From assembly GCF_017916325.1 (NCBI RefSeq), contig NC_090168.1, positions 1,507,143-1,571,142 on the forward strand: a stretch of DNA of 64,000 nucleotides. The letters run 5' to 3'. The notes below the pieces were generated by a model, which saw only the letters and a program-made list of their open reading frames with translations, did not search any database and was not told the DNA's origin. Positions within the stretch are counted from its first letter, which is position 1, and every line of letters begins with the position of its first letter. Origin of the DNA: Leishmania martiniquensis. Taxonomy: Eukaryota; Euglenozoa; Kinetoplastea; Trypanosomatida; Trypanosomatidae. This document shows, one piece after another, positions 43,470 through 54,215 of this stretch. The translations under genes and the position numbers were made by a program.

Positions 43470-46400
43470 ATGGACGCATCCGCAGATGCCCCTCCTACAC
43501 CGGCGCATTCCTCCACCAATGGTGCCGCCTCCATTGAGCGTGTGCTCGCCGCGCTGACATGGGTGCGCGGTTTGACTGATGCCACTCTCTCCGCGGAGCG
43601 TGTACACAACGCATTTGTACAAGTAATCTTCAGCCTTCCGTCAGAAGACGGCGACAGCGGCGAGGGCGATGCCGCGCGCCGTCTGGTGACCGCGGCGGAG
43701 CGACGGAAGGAGGCGGAGCGTGACCGTCGCCTGCGCGAGGAGGCGCGCCGTGAGTTGGAGGATCTGCGCAACGAGCCGCTGAGCAACCTTGACGACTCGG
43801 AGCATCGTAGTGAAGACGAGGAAGACGAGAGGTCGGATGATGAAAATCTCGCTGACTTTGAAACCAACGAGTTTATGCGGTGGATCGAGGCCGGCGCCTC
43901 TGACCATTTTCCTCCACCGCGCCACCACATCGATGAGGGGGTGCTGCGCACCGACCTGGAGTTCAAGCTGGAGCAGACTGGGCTTGGCAAGATAACAGAG
44001 TCTGCCGTGCGTGAAGCTTGTCCGGAGCGACTTAAGGAGGCGCTAGTGGAGCCTCGAGCTCTTCCAGACGGCAGCGTGTGTGAGTTTTCCCTCCAGCGCG
44101 AGGTTTACTGGGTGCTGCGACAGCTGCGCAATGCGGGCCAGCCTTTTGCACACAATACGCGCATCTGCGCCCTCGCCAGTCGTCCGCTCTCCGAGATTGT
44201 CGACGAGCCGGTGGTGGTCGCTCTGGGTTACGCACTGCAGAAGATGACGGTAGAGCACTACGAGCCTGGACACCTCATGGTGTATTGCCAGACGCCTCTT
44301 CACCCACTGCTGTGCGCGTTGCTGGAGGGGTCTGTGATGACCGAAGACGCCAAGCACACCATCGCGCCGGCGTCCTATGCGTACAACGTCATTACGGGCC
44401 AGCGCCAGGAGCCGGCCATCAGCGAGACCTACGTCGGCTTTGACTCCCTGGCGCGTCATTCCATCGGCGAAGGGGACCCACTGTGGTACGGCGGCCGCCG
44501 CGATCGTCAGCACACCGTGCGCAAGCCGTGCTTCATGGAGCTCGGCCGTCTTCTCGTTAGGCTTGTGGAGCTGAACCGCCTGTTTCGCGGCCTCGAGTAC
44601 CGTCGGCAGCGCATGATTGCCTCCCTTAAGGACCACCCGGACGCCCGCGTGCAGGACCAGCGGACGATCCTCAGCTCTCTCGTCTTTGAGAGCGCAGTGG
44701 AGGCTGACATTTGGCTGACCTTCGTGGACAGCCTGCAGGGCCTGCACGGTTCCGACCCTTACCTTCGAATTCGAGAGCTCGGCCTCGAGGACGCCTTTGA
44801 AGAGTTCAGCATCACCGGCCTGCAGTACCAGGAAAACCTGCGCTCCAACACGGCGGTGGTGCTGTGCCAGAGCAACGCGCAAATGAACCTGCGCGAATGG
44901 GCTGCAAATGTTGGCCGAACGCTGGCGCGGCCTTTAGACGGTGAACAGATTCTGTCCTTGTTTACCAAGGCGCTGGTATCGCAGTTCTCCAAGGCGCCGG
45001 TGCTGGCGAGTATGGTGGTGGAGGTCTTCTGCGCTGAAGGCGATCTCATCGTTAGCTACAAGCGCGCAGAGCGTGCGGATCAGATTTTCTCCCTCGCCAG
45101 CATGTTTACGGAGCACGCGCAGTACTTCCTGGAGCTTCTGGAGATGGAGCGCAACGACCTCGTCAAGCTATACTTTGTGTTGGATCAGAAACTCGTGTAC
45201 GACATCCTCAATCTCGACGGCCTCTATCAGCGCCGTGAGGACACGGACTGGTGGCGCGCACGCGACGAGGCGATGAGCTTCATTGTCATTCGCCTGCTGG
45301 AGGTGCTGCCGACACAGGTGCGCGCTCAGCTCACCATGAACGCCGAGTACGTTGTGAGCGTGGCGTCCGCGCAGCGCCTCAGTAGCTTCTGTGCCCAGGG
45401 TCCGTACGCTGCGACTCGACTACAGCTGAGCGACTTCGACGGTGCCGCGCGGGTGTGGGAGCAGCAATGGAACGTTGTGGAGGCGCTTCCCGCAACAAAA
45501 GACACGCACGACGCGAGCCGCGTCTGCGCCGTGTATCGTGGCAGTAGCGGCGTCACAGCCTTCACTTTCATCGACGAGCATGGCACCGTGCTGGGTACGA
45601 CACGCTGGGTGGACTGCGCTGTGTCGACCTTAAGCGGGCGGGAGCGGGCTGTGCTGCAGGCAGCACAGCTGCGAAAGCTGTTCACGCAGTGCCGACCTAC
45701 GGTGGTGGCCGTTGGCGCTTCCTCCATTGCATGTCTGCCGCTGCTACGCACTCTCGAGAGCTTTGTGCGCGAGGTTGTTCATCAAAGCACCTTTGTCGAC
45801 GTGCCAGTGGTGTGGGCGAATGTGGAGGTGCCGCGGTACTACAGTGTTACGACATATGCGCGGTTGGAGTTCCCGCAGGCGGAGAACATTGTAGTGACGA
45901 GCGTGGCTCTTGCCCGCTACGTGCAAGACCCGCTACAGGTGTTGTGCTCCTTGTTCGATGGCGAGCAGACGGCACTGCAGCTGTGCCGCACGATGCGCAT
46001 TTCGCTATCGCACGACCGCCTGCTCTACCAGCGCCTTGGGTGGGAAATGAGCCTGTGGATAGCGGCGGTGGGACTGTGGGCCAGCGATATCGTTTTCCGC
46101 CCCAACGCAGCCGCGATGCTGCAGTTCGTGCCCGGCCTCGGACCTGCCAAAGCGCGCGCCCTCGCCAGCACCCTCCTGCATTCCGACGTCTCGCCGAGCA
46201 GACGGCACGTAGAAAGGTTTCTGGAACCCTACGGGACCGCCATCGTGCTGAACGCTGCGCCGGTGCTGCGCGTCCGCTCGCCAGAGCAGTGCGACGCGGA
46301 ACTTCCGTGGCACCCTCTTGACGCGACGCTGATCCCTTCGCAGTGGTACTGGATTGCGTGCCTCGTGGCGAAGGCAACCGCATCCTCCTCGACGCTGCCC

Positions 46401-47837
46401 GCAGAGGCGTTACTCGTCGGGCTGCTTGAAATGTCGCAGGAAGAGCGCCGGGCTGCCCTTTACCGCGTCGACGTGTCTGCTGTGGTGGCCAAAATCAAGG
46501 CGCGTGCAGCGGGATTCTCCGACGTAGGACGTCGTGAGGTGGAGCTGGTCGTAGACGAGCTTGTTGCCAATGGGCGCTCCTTCGCGCGTCGCCCGTATCG
46601 CCGTCTCACAAGCGTCGAGTTTATGAGCTGCATTACCGGCATCACATACCTCACCAGTGCGGATGTCAACGCGCTGTCAAAGGGGGCTGGGGTAGGAAGA
46701 GGCAGCGGAAGCCGCGGCACATTTGTGGTACGCGAGGGGGACTATATCACAGGTACCATCACCAACGTCCAAGGAGGCTCCACGCCTGGCATCCGCCTCG
46801 CTACCTCACGTGGCGTGACCGCCTTCATCGCCGCAGTGGATATCCGAGACGAGGCAATGCGCGTCGAGCTACTCGAGTACATTCGCCGGTCAGAGACACT
46901 GCGAGACTGGATGCGCCACGAGAACGGTGACGCGCGTCCTCCGGAGCGTGTGGAGCCGCCTGCGTGGCTTCGTCGCGGTGCACTTCTGCAGGGAACCGTG
47001 CGCCGCTGTGTCTGGACACGCTGTGAGCTGCATCTTCAGTGGTGCCAACCACGCGAGGAGCTGGCAGTAGCGGGTGATGATAACGACGAAGGGGAGGCGG
47101 GCATGCCATCGTACGGCAATATGGAGCGCGGTGCCGCCAGCAGTAGCGTCAATTCGCTAAATACGGCACAGGTAGAGCAGCAGGTACGTGTGTTCGCCAC
47201 GAAGATGTCGCGCCACCCGCTCTTCCGAGACGTCTCCAAGAACGGTGCAGCCGAGATGCTACGTGACAAGGAAATCGGCGAGTCGCTCCTGCGCCCGCGT
47301 ACCGGAAGTGTGCACCGAGTGGTGTGTGAGGTAAAGGTCGGTAGCAATGCTACCAATCACTGGGTCATCTCCGAGGAGCGCCGCGCTAGCGGTCAATTCT
47401 TCTACAGGGTTGAGGATCGCGTCGTGGATCGGCAGTGGGAGTTCACCGATGTGGACGACTTTCTGTGCAACTTTGTGGAGCCCATGGTAAAGCTCATCCA
47501 GTCGATTCGTGCGCACCGCCGCTTCGAGGACAGCACCGAATACGTACAAGCCGCGCTCGATGGCCAACGCCAAGTGAGCGGTGGCTTTGCCTACGTCTTC
47601 GCCGAGACGGAGAGCAGACGGCACCTCTACCAAGTGTACTCGACCGGTGGCAGCGAAACCTACCACTTCCCGCTCCACATCACGAGTGAGCTCATCTACA
47701 TCCGCTTACCCTTTTTCCACGAAGGGAAGGCGAGCAACAAGTGGGTGCCGTGCAAGAGTGCGGAGAAGGTGAGCGAGACCGTGAAGAACTACGCCCGGGT
47801 GATGAGTAGGCGGTCAGCAAACGGCAAGATACACTAG
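43470..47837 (+). CDS. SPT6: Transcription elongation factor SPT6
   Basis: SPT6 is a histone chaperone and RNA polymerase II elongation factor that binds nucleosomes and the polymerase linker. This 1455-residue protein has the family's order of parts: an acidic N-terminal region (DDSEHRSEDEEDERSDDEN, about residues 108-130) that is short for the family; a Tex-like core; a YqgF/RNase H-like domain (about 683-764); a helix-hairpin-helix with FVPGLGPAKARAL (about 885); an S1-type OB fold (GDYITGTITNVQGG, about 1090-1150); and a tandem SH2 region (about 1276-1444, with HWVISEE and RSANGK near the end). I chose ATG 43470 (MDASADAPP) because the open frame further upstream has no ATG start and overlaps the splice acceptor tract. 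In trypanosomatids, where transcription is polycistronic, SPT6 would support elongation over long units. Confidence 0.88.
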   Translation: MDASADAPPTPAHSSTNGAASIERVLAALTWVRGLTDATLSAERVHNAFVQVIFSLPSEDGDSGEGDAARRLVTAAERRKEAERDRRLREEARRELEDLRNEPLSNLDDSEHRSEDEEDERSDDENLADFETNEFMRWIEAGASDHFPPPRHHIDEGVLRTDLEFKLEQTGLGKITESAVREACPERLKEALVEPRALPDGSVCEFSLQREVYWVLRQLRNAGQPFAHNTRICALASRPLSEIVDEPVVVALGYALQKMTVEHYEPGHLMVYCQTPLHPLLCALLEGSVMTEDAKHTIAPASYAYNVITGQRQEPAISETYVGFDSLARHSIGEGDPLWYGGRRDRQHTVRKPCFMELGRLLVRLVELNRLFRGLEYRRQRMIASLKDHPDARVQDQRTILSSLVFESAVEADIWLTFVDSLQGLHGSDPYLRIRELGLEDAFEEFSITGLQYQENLRSNTAVVLCQSNAQMNLREWAANVGRTLARPLDGEQILSLFTKALVSQFSKAPVLASMVVEVFCAEGDLIVSYKRAERADQIFSLASMFTEHAQYFLELLEMERNDLVKLYFVLDQKLVYDILNLDGLYQRREDTDWWRARDEAMSFIVIRLLEVLPTQVRAQLTMNAEYVVSVASAQRLSSFCAQGPYAATRLQLSDFDGAARVWEQQWNVVEALPATKDTHDASRVCAVYRGSSGVTAFTFIDEHGTVLGTTRWVDCAVSTLSGRERAVLQAAQLRKLFTQCRPTVVAVGASSIACLPLLRTLESFVREVVHQSTFVDVPVVWANVEVPRYYSVTTYARLEFPQAENIVVTSVALARYVQDPLQVLCSLFDGEQTALQLCRTMRISLSHDRLLYQRLGWEMSLWIAAVGLWASDIVFRPNAAAMLQFVPGLGPAKARALASTLLHSDVSPSRRHVERFLEPYGTAIVLNAAPVLRVRSPEQCDAELPWHPLDATLIPSQWYWIACLVAKATASSSTLPAEALLVGLLEMSQEERRAALYRVDVSAVVAKIKARAAGFSDVGRREVELVVDELVANGRSFARRPYRRLTSVEFMSCITGITYLTSADVNALSKGAGVGRGSGSRGTFVVREGDYITGTITNVQGGSTPGIRLATSRGVTAFIAAVDIRDEAMRVELLEYIRRSETLRDWMRHENGDARPPERVEPPAWLRRGALLQGTVRRCVWTRCELHLQWCQPREELAVAGDDNDEGEAGMPSYGNMERGAASSSVNSLNTAQVEQQVRVFATKMSRHPLFRDVSKNGAAEMLRDKEIGESLLRPRTGSVHRVVCEVKVGSNATNHWVISEERRASGQFFYRVEDRVVDRQWEFTDVDDFLCNFVEPMVKLIQSIRAHRRFEDSTEYVQAALDGQRQVSGGFAYVFAETESRRHLYQVYSTGGSETYHFPLHITSELIYIRLPFFHEGKASNKWVPCKSAEKVSETVKNYARVMSRRSANGKIH

Positions 47838-48879
47838 TGGCTCCTATGGAGTGCTTCTAAGTGTGCGCGCGTGCACGCTGCACGCAGCGTTCGGACGGGC
47901 GCATGGACAGCATACGTGGGGAGGTAAGAGGAAGAGATACATGGTACGCTAAGTGAATCGCGGTCGTGCCCCTCGCACGTTAGAAGAGCCCCGCTATGGC
48001 ATTACAGGGGAGGGGGTAGCAGGTAGGGGCCTCTGCTTAACTAAGCGTTGAGGGTTGATCGTGTAGGTCGTGCTGTGCTCCACTGCAGACGCTTGTGTGT
48101 GTGCGTGTGTGTGTGTGTGTATCCCTCTCTATCTATCTCTGTCGGTGCCTGGACGTGGTACGTGCGTGCCGATGAGGCTGTGCCGCCCATTTCTCTCTCC
48201 GGCACCGTGTCGCTTGCTGAGCTAACGTAAGCCACCGCCATCACCAACCGTTTGCATGGCAGTAAGAGTCTATGCCCGACCTCGCACTCCCTTTTTTCCA
48301 CGCTGCCGCATAACCTTCACGGAGGACTTCTTCAGGGGCAGCACCGACCGGCGTGCTGCTACGCCTCGGCGTGGCTCGCCTTGACTCAGTCATGCACTGA
48401 GCATTGTGCCGGGAAAGTGACAGCGCTCAGTGCGAATTGTGCGGCTGAGATAAGTGCGCGCCGCGCCACGCCCTCGAGACTCTTTCACAAGCAAAGGTGG
48501 AACCTTTGCGATTCTGCCATTTTCGCCGTCTCCTCTTCTCTCTCTGTTATCCATTCGCGGATGTTCTCCGGCAACTCACTTGTGGGTGCAGAGGCAGTCC
48601 TCAGGTGGCGCGCCCATGCGATTGTGCATCGCCGCACAATCACCACCCGTGGCGCTCTCCCCCTCTCTTTCTTCTCCCCTGAAGAGCAGTTCTTATTGTA
48701 TACGTAGCGGCGCGTGCATGAGGTGAATCACGCAACCCGATACGCAGCCATCATCGCCGCTTCTTTAAGTTTCTGCTGCCGAGCCCCCTCATTGCATATC
48801 TGTGCACCGCCTACACGCCATCGGCGTCGCCTTGCCTCTGCCTTCTCGCTTAACGCCCCCGACACATTTCGAGACACGA
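47838..48879. other. Spacer, SPT6 to the AlkB-like gene
   Basis: No gene is seen. A (TG)n tract lies at about 48090-48120 and T/C-rich runs at about 48285-48310, 48520-48560, 48655-48680 and 48820-48850. An open frame at about 48252-48707 has spacer-like composition and no family resemblance. Confidence 0.55.
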
Positions 48880-50271
48880 ATGCTGCGGCGGGGCCTTTCA
48901 CGCTTGGCGCGTGCGTTGTCATCTGATGCGTCGCTCGTTTCGCTGCCACCAAACGTCCAGGGGTGCGAAGTGTTTCGAAACGCCGTGTCACTCAATGAGG
49001 AAGAGCGCATTTATGCCGAACTCAGCCGTGTTCTGCAACGAGAAGGGCAGACGACTGTCTGGAAGGGGTCCACGCCCGAAGACAGGGTCGTCAAGCACGT
49101 CTACCTGGAGATGTTCGGCACTGAAAAAGAGTTCACGGAAGTAAGAAGCTGGCAAAAGAGGGAGGTGCGCCGGCTGCCGGGGTTGCTGTGGTCGCCGACA
49201 CTGCTACACGTGTTGAGTGAGGTGGCGCCAACGCTCATTGGCGCAGTGCCAGACACTGCGCGGGTTGTGGAGCACTGCATCCCCGGCTACGAGATGCATG
49301 TCGAGCACCCCACTGTAGGCACCGCCTTCCTTTATCTCAATCTGCTGAGTGATACCGTGCTAGACTTTGACGACGAGAGCACCGGCCGGCGGGGGCAGGT
49401 GCTGCTGCCCTCTCGCGCGCTCCTGCGCGTCTCCGGCGAGGCGCGCTGGGGCTTCCGCTTCGGTGAGAAGACAGAGGAGGTTCACACGTACGTCGCCCCC
49501 AACGGAACTCGCAGACGTGTGGAGACCGACATGCGCCTTAGCGTGCAACTGTGGAAGCTGAGCCCGAACCTCATCGATAGCCGCGTTTTTCAGGAGCGAC
49601 TCGAGCAGAGCGTGGAGTTTGCCGGCAGGCGACTGGCGGAGGCAGCAGCGAAGCACCGAGACCTTGAGGACTGTGAAGAAGCGCCGACAGCACTGCAGCA
49701 CCCTAACGCGCAGAAGCCGTCCCTTACCGACACGTTCAATCCGCAGCGTCCGCTCGATACCTTCTTGACGGCAGCGATGGAGAACGTCCAGGGGAAGGGC
49801 GTACTGGGCGGTGACTTTGCACGTGCAGAAGGCGCCTTGGGGGTCGGCCAGGCGGGCGCCGAAAAGACGATGAGAGACATTCGTGCCGACTACGAGCAGT
49901 GCAAACAAAGGTTTTCCAACGCGTACGGTATCCTGCAGGACATGAAGACGATGCAGGACGCCGGCCAACCTATCAACGACCTATGGCTGAAGAAGAAGAT
50001 GGGGTCATCGTCGGTGGACGCGGAGAAGGACCGCGAAGATGGCTTTGACCCTTCCAACATTGAAGGTACTTGGGATAGGGTCGACGCCAAGGCGCGCTTC
50101 TATAAGGCGAAGCTGATGACCATGGACTACGACGGCACCGCCTTCCTCAACTCTCGCATGCCGGACATCTCGCAGGATGCCCCGCTCGACATGCGCAGCA
50201 CCATTCGAAAGATGGCCCCACATGTGAAGGATGGCGACAAGATACTCGCTAGTCTGCCCAACCCTCGTTGA
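48880..50271 (+). CDS. AlkB-like (ALKBH7-type) mitochondrial protein with a degenerate iron site
   Basis: The 463-residue protein starts MLRRGLSRLARALSS, a typical mitochondrial presequence. Residues about 28-230 follow the AlkB/ALKBH7 double-stranded beta-helix layout: a central EMHVEHPTVGTAFLYLNLLSD strand pair, GQVLLPSRALLRVSGEARWGFRFGE, and a closing R-L-S-V-Q-L-W strand (R219). In active 2-oxoglutarate/Fe(II) oxygenases the first motif is HxD. Here it reads H140-V-E142, and the distal iron-binding His expected after ARxxF is absent (ARWGFRF, residues 188-194). The protein may therefore be a non-catalytic structural or assembly factor, or use altered ligands. The C-terminal ~230 residues are charged, partly coiled, and unfamiliar. 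The start at 48880 is the first ATG of the frame and gives the presequence. The fold assignment is from pattern reading only. Confidence 0.6.
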   Translation: MLRRGLSRLARALSSDASLVSLPPNVQGCEVFRNAVSLNEEERIYAELSRVLQREGQTTVWKGSTPEDRVVKHVYLEMFGTEKEFTEVRSWQKREVRRLPGLLWSPTLLHVLSEVAPTLIGAVPDTARVVEHCIPGYEMHVEHPTVGTAFLYLNLLSDTVLDFDDESTGRRGQVLLPSRALLRVSGEARWGFRFGEKTEEVHTYVAPNGTRRRVETDMRLSVQLWKLSPNLIDSRVFQERLEQSVEFAGRRLAEAAAKHRDLEDCEEAPTALQHPNAQKPSLTDTFNPQRPLDTFLTAAMENVQGKGVLGGDFARAEGALGVGQAGAEKTMRDIRADYEQCKQRFSNAYGILQDMKTMQDAGQPINDLWLKKKMGSSSVDAEKDREDGFDPSNIEGTWDRVDAKARFYKAKLMTMDYDGTAFLNSRMPDISQDAPLDMRSTIRKMAPHVKDGDKILASLPNPR

Positions 50272-51173
50272 GGCGCGCGCGTACACATGGTAATCCTTTC
50301 TTTCCCGAAAGTGCTTTCAGTCTCTGTGTGTGCTTGTATGGGGGAAGCAGAAGGGAGCGGGGGCGTTCCGGCGTCAAATACTTCACTGCTTGTGTAGCTA
50401 TTGGCGTGAGTGACGCGTCACATCCTTGCATCGCCATACAATCCTTTCCTCTCGCGCGCCCGCCCTCGTTCTTCCCCTGCTCCATAATCGCATCGAAGCT
50501 CCTCGGCTTCGACGTACTTTGCTGCCTTCCCTGCATCGAGTGCCGCGTTCCTAACGTACGCGGTGGAAACGGACAGCATTTGTAGCACACACGCCGAGCA
50601 CTCCTCTCTTCAAGAGCAAAACTGCGCCCTGGTCCGTCTGTCTGCGTGCCGTTCTACACAATGTGTATAATATTGCATGCGCGTACATCTGTGCCTCTCT
50701 GTCGCCTGACACGTTGTAGTGTTCACGCGGCTTTGGGTTGCTTCGCTGGCCAGTTTGACCTGCTGGCTTCAGTTCACCCCACTTCATCCGCACTGCACCT
50801 ATTCCTCGAAATCTTCCACAAAACTGTATCTTTCTGTCACGCACATGCGCGCTTACGCCCTACTACGCGGCGAAGTTCAAAACTGCTAATCCTGCGTCCG
50901 ACCTGAACCCCCCCCCGCTTCCCCAAACTCATCCACACACGCCCGCACCTCTCTCGCAGTCGGGCCCATGACTTAACGCGCGCCTCGTGTGGCTGTTTCC
51001 CGGACCGTCCCCTTCTCTTCAGGCCTCACTCCTCCAACCACCCCTCCTCAGCTATTGGGGCGCCCATCGGTTCTCACCTCCTGCGCTTGTGTGCGCGTGC
51101 CACTTGTGGATTGCCAGCTGAGCCACATTAGGCAAAAAAAAACGCAAACCGCTCGCACTTGGCATTCCCATTC
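50272..51173. other. Spacer, AlkB-like gene to the helical protein gene
   Basis: No gene is recognised. The C-rich tracts at about 50910-50950 and 51000-51050, with AGs near 51021 and 51051, could direct trans-splicing for the next gene. A run of nine A lies at 51134-51142, about 30 bases upstream of the ATG. Confidence 0.55.
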
Positions 51174-54100
51174 ATGGCGAAGAAGCCGCTGAAGGCAACG
51201 CATAAAGCGACGTTGGCAAGGGCCGAAACGGTGTTTGGGCAAATAGGCTGTGCCCCGTTCACGTTCGGCGACGCTGAGGATGCCCGTGTCTACGCTGAAG
51301 TCGAGCAGCTTCTAGAGCAGCTGCGGGCGCAGCCCTCCGCCACAGTGCTTTTGGCGGTGCAGCACAAACTACTCAAGCTAGCGGGGTTTCCTGCCGTTGT
51401 GGCGGTCGTTGCCGGTCGCTTCCCTCTGCTCTTCTCCGCGTTTGCGGATTTAGAGCGAGACCTCGGGGTCACACAGGTGGATCAGATGCGCGTCTCGGGC
51501 GTCAAATGGGACCTGTGGTGGCGCAGCACGTGGTTGAGCAACGCATGCGCTGTAGAAGACATTGGCGACCACGCGCTCACCGCCTTTGCTTCTCTCCCAC
51601 GGCTGCTGCACCACATCGAGAAGGGCGACGAGGCCACAATAAGTGAGATTTGGTCGGCGCTGCATATGCTTTCGTGGGGGTTGCGGTACTCGGCGATCGG
51701 CACGTCTCTTGCGGCGCTCGTGGAAAGCTGTGAAGAGCTGTGGCTCCTCGTAGAGTTGGAGGTGATGCAGATGGGGCAACACGTCAGCTTGCAGCCCGTT
51801 CTGCTGGACCTCCTCAGTGCTTTGGCACTCCACGTTGACCTCTCAACGACACTCAGCAAGCGCCTCCTGACCCTTGTGGCGAAGATGACGCAGCTATCAC
51901 TCCCTGCGCACTTCGACACGGCCGTGAAGTTGTTCTACGGATGCGCGGTCGCGGAGGAAGCGGATGAGGGCGACGCTGTGGGAAAAACGTACGAGCAGCT
52001 CCTTGATGCGTGGGCGTGCATGACGCATCCGCCTGCCTCCACTGCACCTGCGCTGCAGCCTTTGGAGTGGATAATCGGGGCAGAGGCGAAGCAGACAATC
52101 GAAACCGCCACGGAGCTTCATCGCCTTCTCCGCAGCAGCTGCAACGACACCGCCCTCAACGCCAGGGCTGTCACAGCGTTCCGCAAGAAGGCGTGTGAGA
52201 TACCGGCGGCCGCTCGCGCCTTCTTAATGCACGCGCTTCCCGGAAACCCGCTTCTGTGGCTACAACGAGGCCTCGCGAATTCCCCAACGCCGCAGGTTGT
52301 CACAGCCATCACGGACGCGCTCAGCGACGTCCTATTCGGTACATTACTTGAGGGCGAGCGTAGCGAAGTGACGAGCTGCGGAAACGCCCTTGGTGGCAGC
52401 AACGCGTACGCGCAGCTCTGTCTGCAGCAGCTGTGGGTGAGTGGGATGAGTGTGTCGCTTAGCGGCCTGTTAAACACGCGTGACTCATTCATGAAGGCGG
52501 CCGTAGTGCGTCTGCTGCAGCGACTCGCAGCCTGCACTCCGCGCGTGTGCTCCACGCGGCAAGTTTTACTCGGTACTCCCAGCCTCTCTCTCGTGGGCGA
52601 CGTTTTGGCCGGGATCGCTAATAGAAACTCTGTGAAGGCTGATCTCAGAAAAAAGGCAGTGCGGGCGGTGTTGGAGCACGCTTTCGATCTTGTGTGTGCG
52701 TTAGATCACGCAGAACTCGCGAGCGTCTTCAACGGCTCCATTGTTACGTCCACGAGCACGATCGTGTCTGAGGGCAAAGACATTCCTGCTCTACTGCATC
52801 ATGGCCTGCACGCTCTTGCACACCTCGCTGCAGCCTTCCCGATGGCAGCGTCGATGGCACTGGATTTCGACTTTCTCGCGAAACAGTTCACGATCGCCGA
52901 CTCACCACCTGTGAACATTGGTGCCCTCATCGTGGGCTCCCTTAAGGTGATGGATGCCGTCGTTTCGAAGCAGCCAGCCGTGGTTACCTTTGAGTGGATC
53001 GAGATCTTGCTTGGCATTCTGCAGAACCTCGAGAGGTGGCGAGACGCGGTGCCGGGTCTCGTCGCTACTCTTTGGCAATGTGTTCGCCACACCGCTGAGG
53101 CCTCCGAGGACTGCGTCGAGTACCTTTTCACAGAGGAGGCTCTTGGGGTGTTCCGGAATGAATTGAAATGCATGCAATGCGAGGACGCACAGCACGGAGA
53201 CATTATGCCATCGATCTTCGCCATTGCCGTGCATTTTCAGGTGTTCAAGCAGACCAGCGTCAATGAAGCAACGCACAAAGTGATCACGCGTGTGCCGCCG
53301 GCGCGTTGGACGCAGGAAATGTGTGAGGGGGCTCTCTGCTATCTCGCCGAGTCGTGTCTCTCACTGAACTGCGACAAGGCAGGCGGAACCTCTGTCCGGG
53401 GCATTGTCACGGCGGCCGTAGCTGTTCTCTCGGGCGCTGAGCAATCATACCTGCCTCAGCCGGTCAGCGCGTGCGACGACTTGATGCGAAGGCTTTCGGA
53501 AAGCGGCCTCGCCTCGGACGCAGGGACGGCATTCTTCGACCTGGCAGACGCCACCGCCGCGACGCTGTCTGCCACGGACGGGGACGGGATCTCAGGCGAG
53601 GCGGAAATACGAGGTAGCACCGTCCTGCTGCTTCTCCAGCGTCTTTTCATCACTTGCCCAGCGGCACGGTCCTCGGCTTTGGCGAAACGAGCGCAGAGCC
53701 TCTGCTGTGCTTTGGCGGGTACTTCATCGAGCGCGCATACGCCGCAGCTGTTCGAAGCCGCGCTGCTCCTCGTAGAGCTTACTTGCGCCGGCAGCACCCA
53801 GGCTAGCCCAACGGGTTACAGCGTTGAAATGCTGCAGCTGTGGCCGAGCCTGTCGTGCATCGGTCAGCGGGCGGCCGCAAATGGTGACGAGGAGGCGTGG
53901 CGTGCCGTCTTGAGCCGCACCTACGCCGCTGCGCACAACCTCTTTCTCGCCTCTTCCACAATCCCCATCGTGGGCGACTGCGATCCTCGTGTACAATTTG
54001 CCGGACAGTGCGGACTTTCACACGTGTCGACGACGGAGTGTATGGCCTTTCTCCAGACGGTGTTCCATGACAATGGCGTGCGTGCTAGCCTGCAGCGGGA

Positions 54101-54215
54101 CTACGGTGAGCTGTATGCAGCCGCCCTCGAGCGCATTGCTGACGCCAACTCTCACGCGAGCGGAGCGGTGCCGCTCTGGCTTCAGCAGTACCTCGGGGAA
54201 ATAAGGCAGAGTTGA
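51174..54215 (+). CDS. Conserved-looking helical protein, possibly HEAT/ARM-like, function unknown
   Basis: I do not recognise this 1013-residue protein. It is rich in Leu/Ala, contains many amphipathic helix pairs with no charge-rich linkers, and has no obvious membrane segment or signal peptide, which fits an alpha-solenoid (HEAT/ARM-type) scaffold. A conspicuous aromatic stretch, VKWDLWWRSTWLS, lies near residues 105-117. ATG 51174 (MAKKPLKATHK) is preferred because the frame upstream has no ATG and the site follows splice-type tracts. Codon use and G+C match the neighbours. It lies between the mitochondrial AlkB-like gene and the serine peptidase homologue, but neighbours share little function in kinetoplastid units. 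Candidate roles such as an assembly chaperone, transport receptor or complex scaffold cannot be separated here. Confidence 0.75.
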   Translation: MAKKPLKATHKATLARAETVFGQIGCAPFTFGDAEDARVYAEVEQLLEQLRAQPSATVLLAVQHKLLKLAGFPAVVAVVAGRFPLLFSAFADLERDLGVTQVDQMRVSGVKWDLWWRSTWLSNACAVEDIGDHALTAFASLPRLLHHIEKGDEATISEIWSALHMLSWGLRYSAIGTSLAALVESCEELWLLVELEVMQMGQHVSLQPVLLDLLSALALHVDLSTTLSKRLLTLVAKMTQLSLPAHFDTAVKLFYGCAVAEEADEGDAVGKTYEQLLDAWACMTHPPASTAPALQPLEWIIGAEAKQTIETATELHRLLRSSCNDTALNARAVTAFRKKACEIPAAARAFLMHALPGNPLLWLQRGLANSPTPQVVTAITDALSDVLFGTLLEGERSEVTSCGNALGGSNAYAQLCLQQLWVSGMSVSLSGLLNTRDSFMKAAVVRLLQRLAACTPRVCSTRQVLLGTPSLSLVGDVLAGIANRNSVKADLRKKAVRAVLEHAFDLVCALDHAELASVFNGSIVTSTSTIVSEGKDIPALLHHGLHALAHLAAAFPMAASMALDFDFLAKQFTIADSPPVNIGALIVGSLKVMDAVVSKQPAVVTFEWIEILLGILQNLERWRDAVPGLVATLWQCVRHTAEASEDCVEYLFTEEALGVFRNELKCMQCEDAQHGDIMPSIFAIAVHFQVFKQTSVNEATHKVITRVPPARWTQEMCEGALCYLAESCLSLNCDKAGGTSVRGIVTAAVAVLSGAEQSYLPQPVSACDDLMRRLSESGLASDAGTAFFDLADATAATLSATDGDGISGEAEIRGSTVLLLLQRLFITCPAARSSALAKRAQSLCCALAGTSSSAHTPQLFEAALLLVELTCAGSTQASPTGYSVEMLQLWPSLSCIGQRAAANGDEEAWRAVLSRTYAAAHNLFLASSTIPIVGDCDPRVQFAGQCGLSHVSTTECMAFLQTVFHDNGVRASLQRDYGELYAAALERIADANSHASGAVPLWLQQYLGEIRQS

